Positions 62,295 through 64,000 of a DNA stretch of 64,000 nt are shown here, one piece after another. Each line of letters starts with the position of its first letter. The first letter of the stretch is position 1. This DNA comes from Clostridium sp. chh4-2 (GTDB lineage: Bacteria; Bacillota; Clostridia; Lachnospirales; Lachnospiraceae). The stretch covers positions 1-64,000 of the forward strand of contig NZ_PKUU01000003.1 of the NCBI RefSeq assembly GCF_002899675.1, given 5' to 3'. The position numbers were made by a program, and so were the translations under genes. The notes beneath the pieces were generated by a model. The model searched no databases. It was given only the letters and a program-made list of their open reading frames with translations, and was not told the DNA's origin.

Positions 62295-62314
62295 AGCGGC
62301 AGCAGATGCGGCGG

Positions 62315-62384
62315 AAGATACACACGGAATCGGGATGCAGATCGGAAAGGAAACGGTCCGCATCCCGATTTTGTGTATCTTTTG
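62315..62384 (+). terminator. Large Rho-independent terminator
   Basis: Outer stem AAGATACACA (62315-62324) / TGTGTATCTT (62372-62381); inner stem ATCGGGATGC / GCATCCCGAT; then TTTT. Ends the LacI-DUF6951 transcript. Confidence 0.88.
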
Positions 62385-62437
62385 CGGGCCGGTTGATGTA
62401 AATCTTTTTAAGGATGTTAAGTTTTAGCTGAATATGA

Positions 62438-62443
62438 TATAAT
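62438..62443 (+). promoter_or_regulatory. Extended -10 promoter of cobT-hemL
   Basis: TGA-TATAAT (62435-62443) is an extended -10, with a weak -35 upstream. It lies between the terminator and cobT. Confidence 0.6.
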
Positions 62444-62500
62444 TTGCAGAAGACAGTGATGAAATGAATTCGTCACTTAGGCATAATAAAGGAGTTGGAT

Positions 62501-63586
62501 ATGGAGCAGAGGATGGAATTAGAGCAATTATGCGGGCAGATCAGGCCGTTGGATCAGGAGATTCTGCGCGTCAGCAAAGCCCATTGGGACAATATAGCGA
62601 AGCCGCTGGATGGGTTAGGCCTGCTGGAGCAGATGATTACGAAGATTGCAGGAATCCAGAACAGCGAGATGATCTCTTTGGAGAAAAAGGCAGTCGTTGT
62701 TATGTGCAGCGATAATGGCGTGGTGGCTGAAGGCGTTACACAGACAGACAGCAGCGTGACGGCTGTGGTTTCTGAAAACTTTGCCAAAGGAATTGCCAGC
62801 GTAAACCGTATGGCCGCCGTGGCGGGGGCGGATGTGATTCCGGTGGATATCGGCATCAACCGGGATGTGAAGGAGCCGGGAATCAGAAACTGCAAGATCG
62901 CTTATGGCACAAAGAATCTGGCAAAGGAGCCTGCCATGACCCGGGAAGAGGCGCTTCAGGGCATTTTAACGGGAATTCATCTTGTGGAGGAACTGAAGAA
63001 GGACGGTTACCGGATTCTCGGTACCGGAGAGATGGGAATCGGCAATACGACTACCAGCAGTGCCATTGCCAGCGTCCTTTTGAATCTGCCGCCTGAGCAG
63101 GTGACCGGAAAAGGCGCAGGTCTTTCAAAAGAGGGGATAAAGAGAAAGGCGAATGTGATAAAAGAAGCGATCGCCCTGCATCATCCCGATCCGTCTGATC
63201 CCATCGGGGTGCTGGCTGCTTTGGGAGGGTTTGACATAGCGGGAATGACCGGTTTGTTTTTGGGAGGAGCGGTTTACCGTGTGCCCATCGTGATTGACGG
63301 GCTGATCTCTTCTGTTGCGGCTCTGCTGGCAAAGCGGATCTGCCCGGATGCGGCAGGATATATGCTTCCTTCCCATATGAGCAAGGAACCGTCCAGCGAG
63401 CGGATCATGGAGGAACTGGGCTTAAAGCCTGTGATATTAGGCCAGCTGGCCCTTGGGGAAGGAACCGGGACAGTGCTTTTATTCCCGATGCTTGAGATGG
63501 CCAACGAGGTCTATCTGGAAAACAGCACATTTGAAAATATTAATATAGAAGCTTATCAGAAATTTGAAGGAGACGAACAGCCATGA
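62501..63586 (+). CDS. cobT: Nicotinate-nucleotide--dimethylbenzimidazole phosphoribosyltransferase
   Basis: A 361-residue enzyme that activates the lower-ligand base for cobamide synthesis by making alpha-ribazole phosphate. Signatures are [40 protein letters not shown] and [14 protein letters not shown] near residues 170-230. Start at ATG 62501, 6 nt after AAAGGAG; a TTG 62495 is in frame but poorly spaced. Its stop overlaps hemL by 4 nt. The base may be a benzimidazole or another one. Confidence 0.94.
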   Translation: MEQRMELEQLCGQIRPLDQEILRVSKAHWDNIAKPLDGLGLLEQMITKIAGIQNSEMISLEKKAVVVMCSDNGVVAEGVTQTDSSVTAVVSENFAKGIASVNRMAAVAGADVIPVDIGINRDVKEPGIRNCKIAYGTKNLAKEPAMTREEALQGILTGIHLVEELKKDGYRILGTGEMGIGNTTTSSAIASVLLNLPPEQVTGKGAGLSKEGIKRKANVIKEAIALHHPDPSDPIGVLAALGGFDIAGMTGLFLGGAVYRVPIVIDGLISSVAALLAKRICPDAAGYMLPSHMSKEPSSERIMEELGLKPVILGQLALGEGTGTVLLFPMLEMANEVYLENSTFENINIEAYQKFEGDEQP

Positions 63587-64000
63587 ATACAGAAAAGTCA
63601 AAACAGCTATTTGAAGCGTCCAGACAGAGAATCCCGGGAGGCGTAAACAGCCCGGTCCGCGCGTTTGGGTCAGTAGGAAGAACGCCTTTGTTCATCGACC
63701 ATGCCAAAGGCAGCCGCATCACGGATGTGGACGGAAATGAATATATCGATTACGTTTGTTCCTGGGGCCCCGGAATTCTGGGACATGCCCATCCGGAAGT
63801 GATAGAAGCGGTTAAAAAATCATGTGAAAATGGTCTGACCTACGGAGCGCCCACAAAAAAAGAGCTGGTGCTGGCAGAGATGATCTGCGAGGCCATGCCT
63901 TCTGTGGAAAAAGTGAGGCTGGTGAGCTCCGGCACGGAAGCGGTTATGAGCGCAATCCGTGTGGCTCGGGGATATACGGGACGTGATTTAATTATTAAAT
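63583..64000 (+). CDS. hemL: Glutamate-1-semialdehyde 2,1-aminomutase (partial, runs off the window)
   Basis: The first 139 residues of a class-III aminotransferase of tetrapyrrole synthesis. [20 protein letters not shown] is the HemL opening; [29 protein letters not shown] and [20 protein letters not shown] follow. It overlaps cobT by 4 nt, so tetrapyrrole backbone and cobamide tail synthesis share an operon. The PLP lysine lies beyond the window. Confidence 0.94.
   Translation, partial: MNTEKSKQLFEASRQRIPGGVNSPVRAFGSVGRTPLFIDHAKGSRITDVDGNEYIDYVCSWGPGILGHAHPEVIEAVKKSCENGLTYGAPTKKELVLAEMICEAMPSVEKVRLVSSGTEAVMSAIRVARGYTGRDLIIK

Noticed and set aside
54830..63586. Cobalamin riboswitch upstream of the corrinoid-type genes
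   Set aside because: I looked for the conserved B12-box in the leaders at 54718-54829, 57606-57700 and 62385-62500 and saw none.

Overview
The window looks like a chromosome segment of a gut-type Lachnospiraceae / Clostridium cluster XIVa Firmicute (Enterocloster, Hungatella and Lacrimispora relatives would fit). The grounds are strong AGGAGG ribosome sites, TTGACA-17-TATAAT promoters, a T-box leader, many LacI-regulated ABC sugar operons, an RsgI-like anti-sigma factor and Firmicute-type tRNAs. Taxonomy is inferred from gene style, not from a search.

Layout. 1-450: 3' end of 23S rRNA, then tRNA-Pro and tRNA-Gly with no 5S rRNA between. 551-6552: housekeeping genes (DUF554 membrane protein, siroheme nitrite/sulfite reductase, aminotransferase, truA, CDF metal transporter). 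6626-8448: ECF-type sigma factor with an RsgI-like anti-sigma factor, then tRNA-Gln. 8740-14450: an unusual cassette of an HTH-like protein, a membrane-anchored fusion of a Ser/Thr kinase and a STAND/NACHT-like NTPase, a lipoprotein, and a secreted protein with DnaJ-type zinc knuckles, followed by 43-nt hairpin repeats. 14728-17462: lysA and an AT-rich orphan membrane protein. 17645-26660: PHP phosphatase divergent from an Ugp-like operon (uridine phosphorylase, ABC importer, glycerophosphodiesterase, acetylesterase), then a LacI regulator whose leader is a giant hairpin.

26849-38258: a LacI regulon tied together by three copies of the operator TTTGGAnCGGTCyAAA. It covers a glycerol-1-phosphate dehydrogenase-like enzyme, the regulator, two FAD oxidoreductases, an ABC importer lacking its own ATPase, a sugar isomerase, a GDSL esterase and a sorbose-1-phosphate reductase-like enzyme. 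It looks like catabolism of an unidentified polyol or sugar derivative. 38384-42396: a second tRNA-Gln, a decayed gene, and an AT-rich accessory island (DUF6414, Clp-like AAA+, AlbA_2 protein).

42735-51783: a nickel operon with a Nik/Opp-type importer (fused ATPases), an FmdE-family protein, and LarE, LarB and a His-rich LarC. These make the nickel-pincer nucleotide cofactor, but no larA is in the window. 51870-54518: LRR lipoprotein, then an iron-type alcohol dehydrogenase on the minus strand behind a T-box leader. 54556-54717: a second giant hairpin of the family seen at 25341. 54830-64000: NMT1/TauA-type ABC importer, a DUF5714-CobW fusion, a MtaA/UroD-like methyltransferase fused to a thioredoxin-like domain, a LacI regulator, DUF6951, cobT and the start of hemL. 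This points to corrinoid-dependent methyl-group metabolism.

Several long frames begin upstream of the real start. Starts were moved to the codon behind the best ribosome site, and this is noted per gene.
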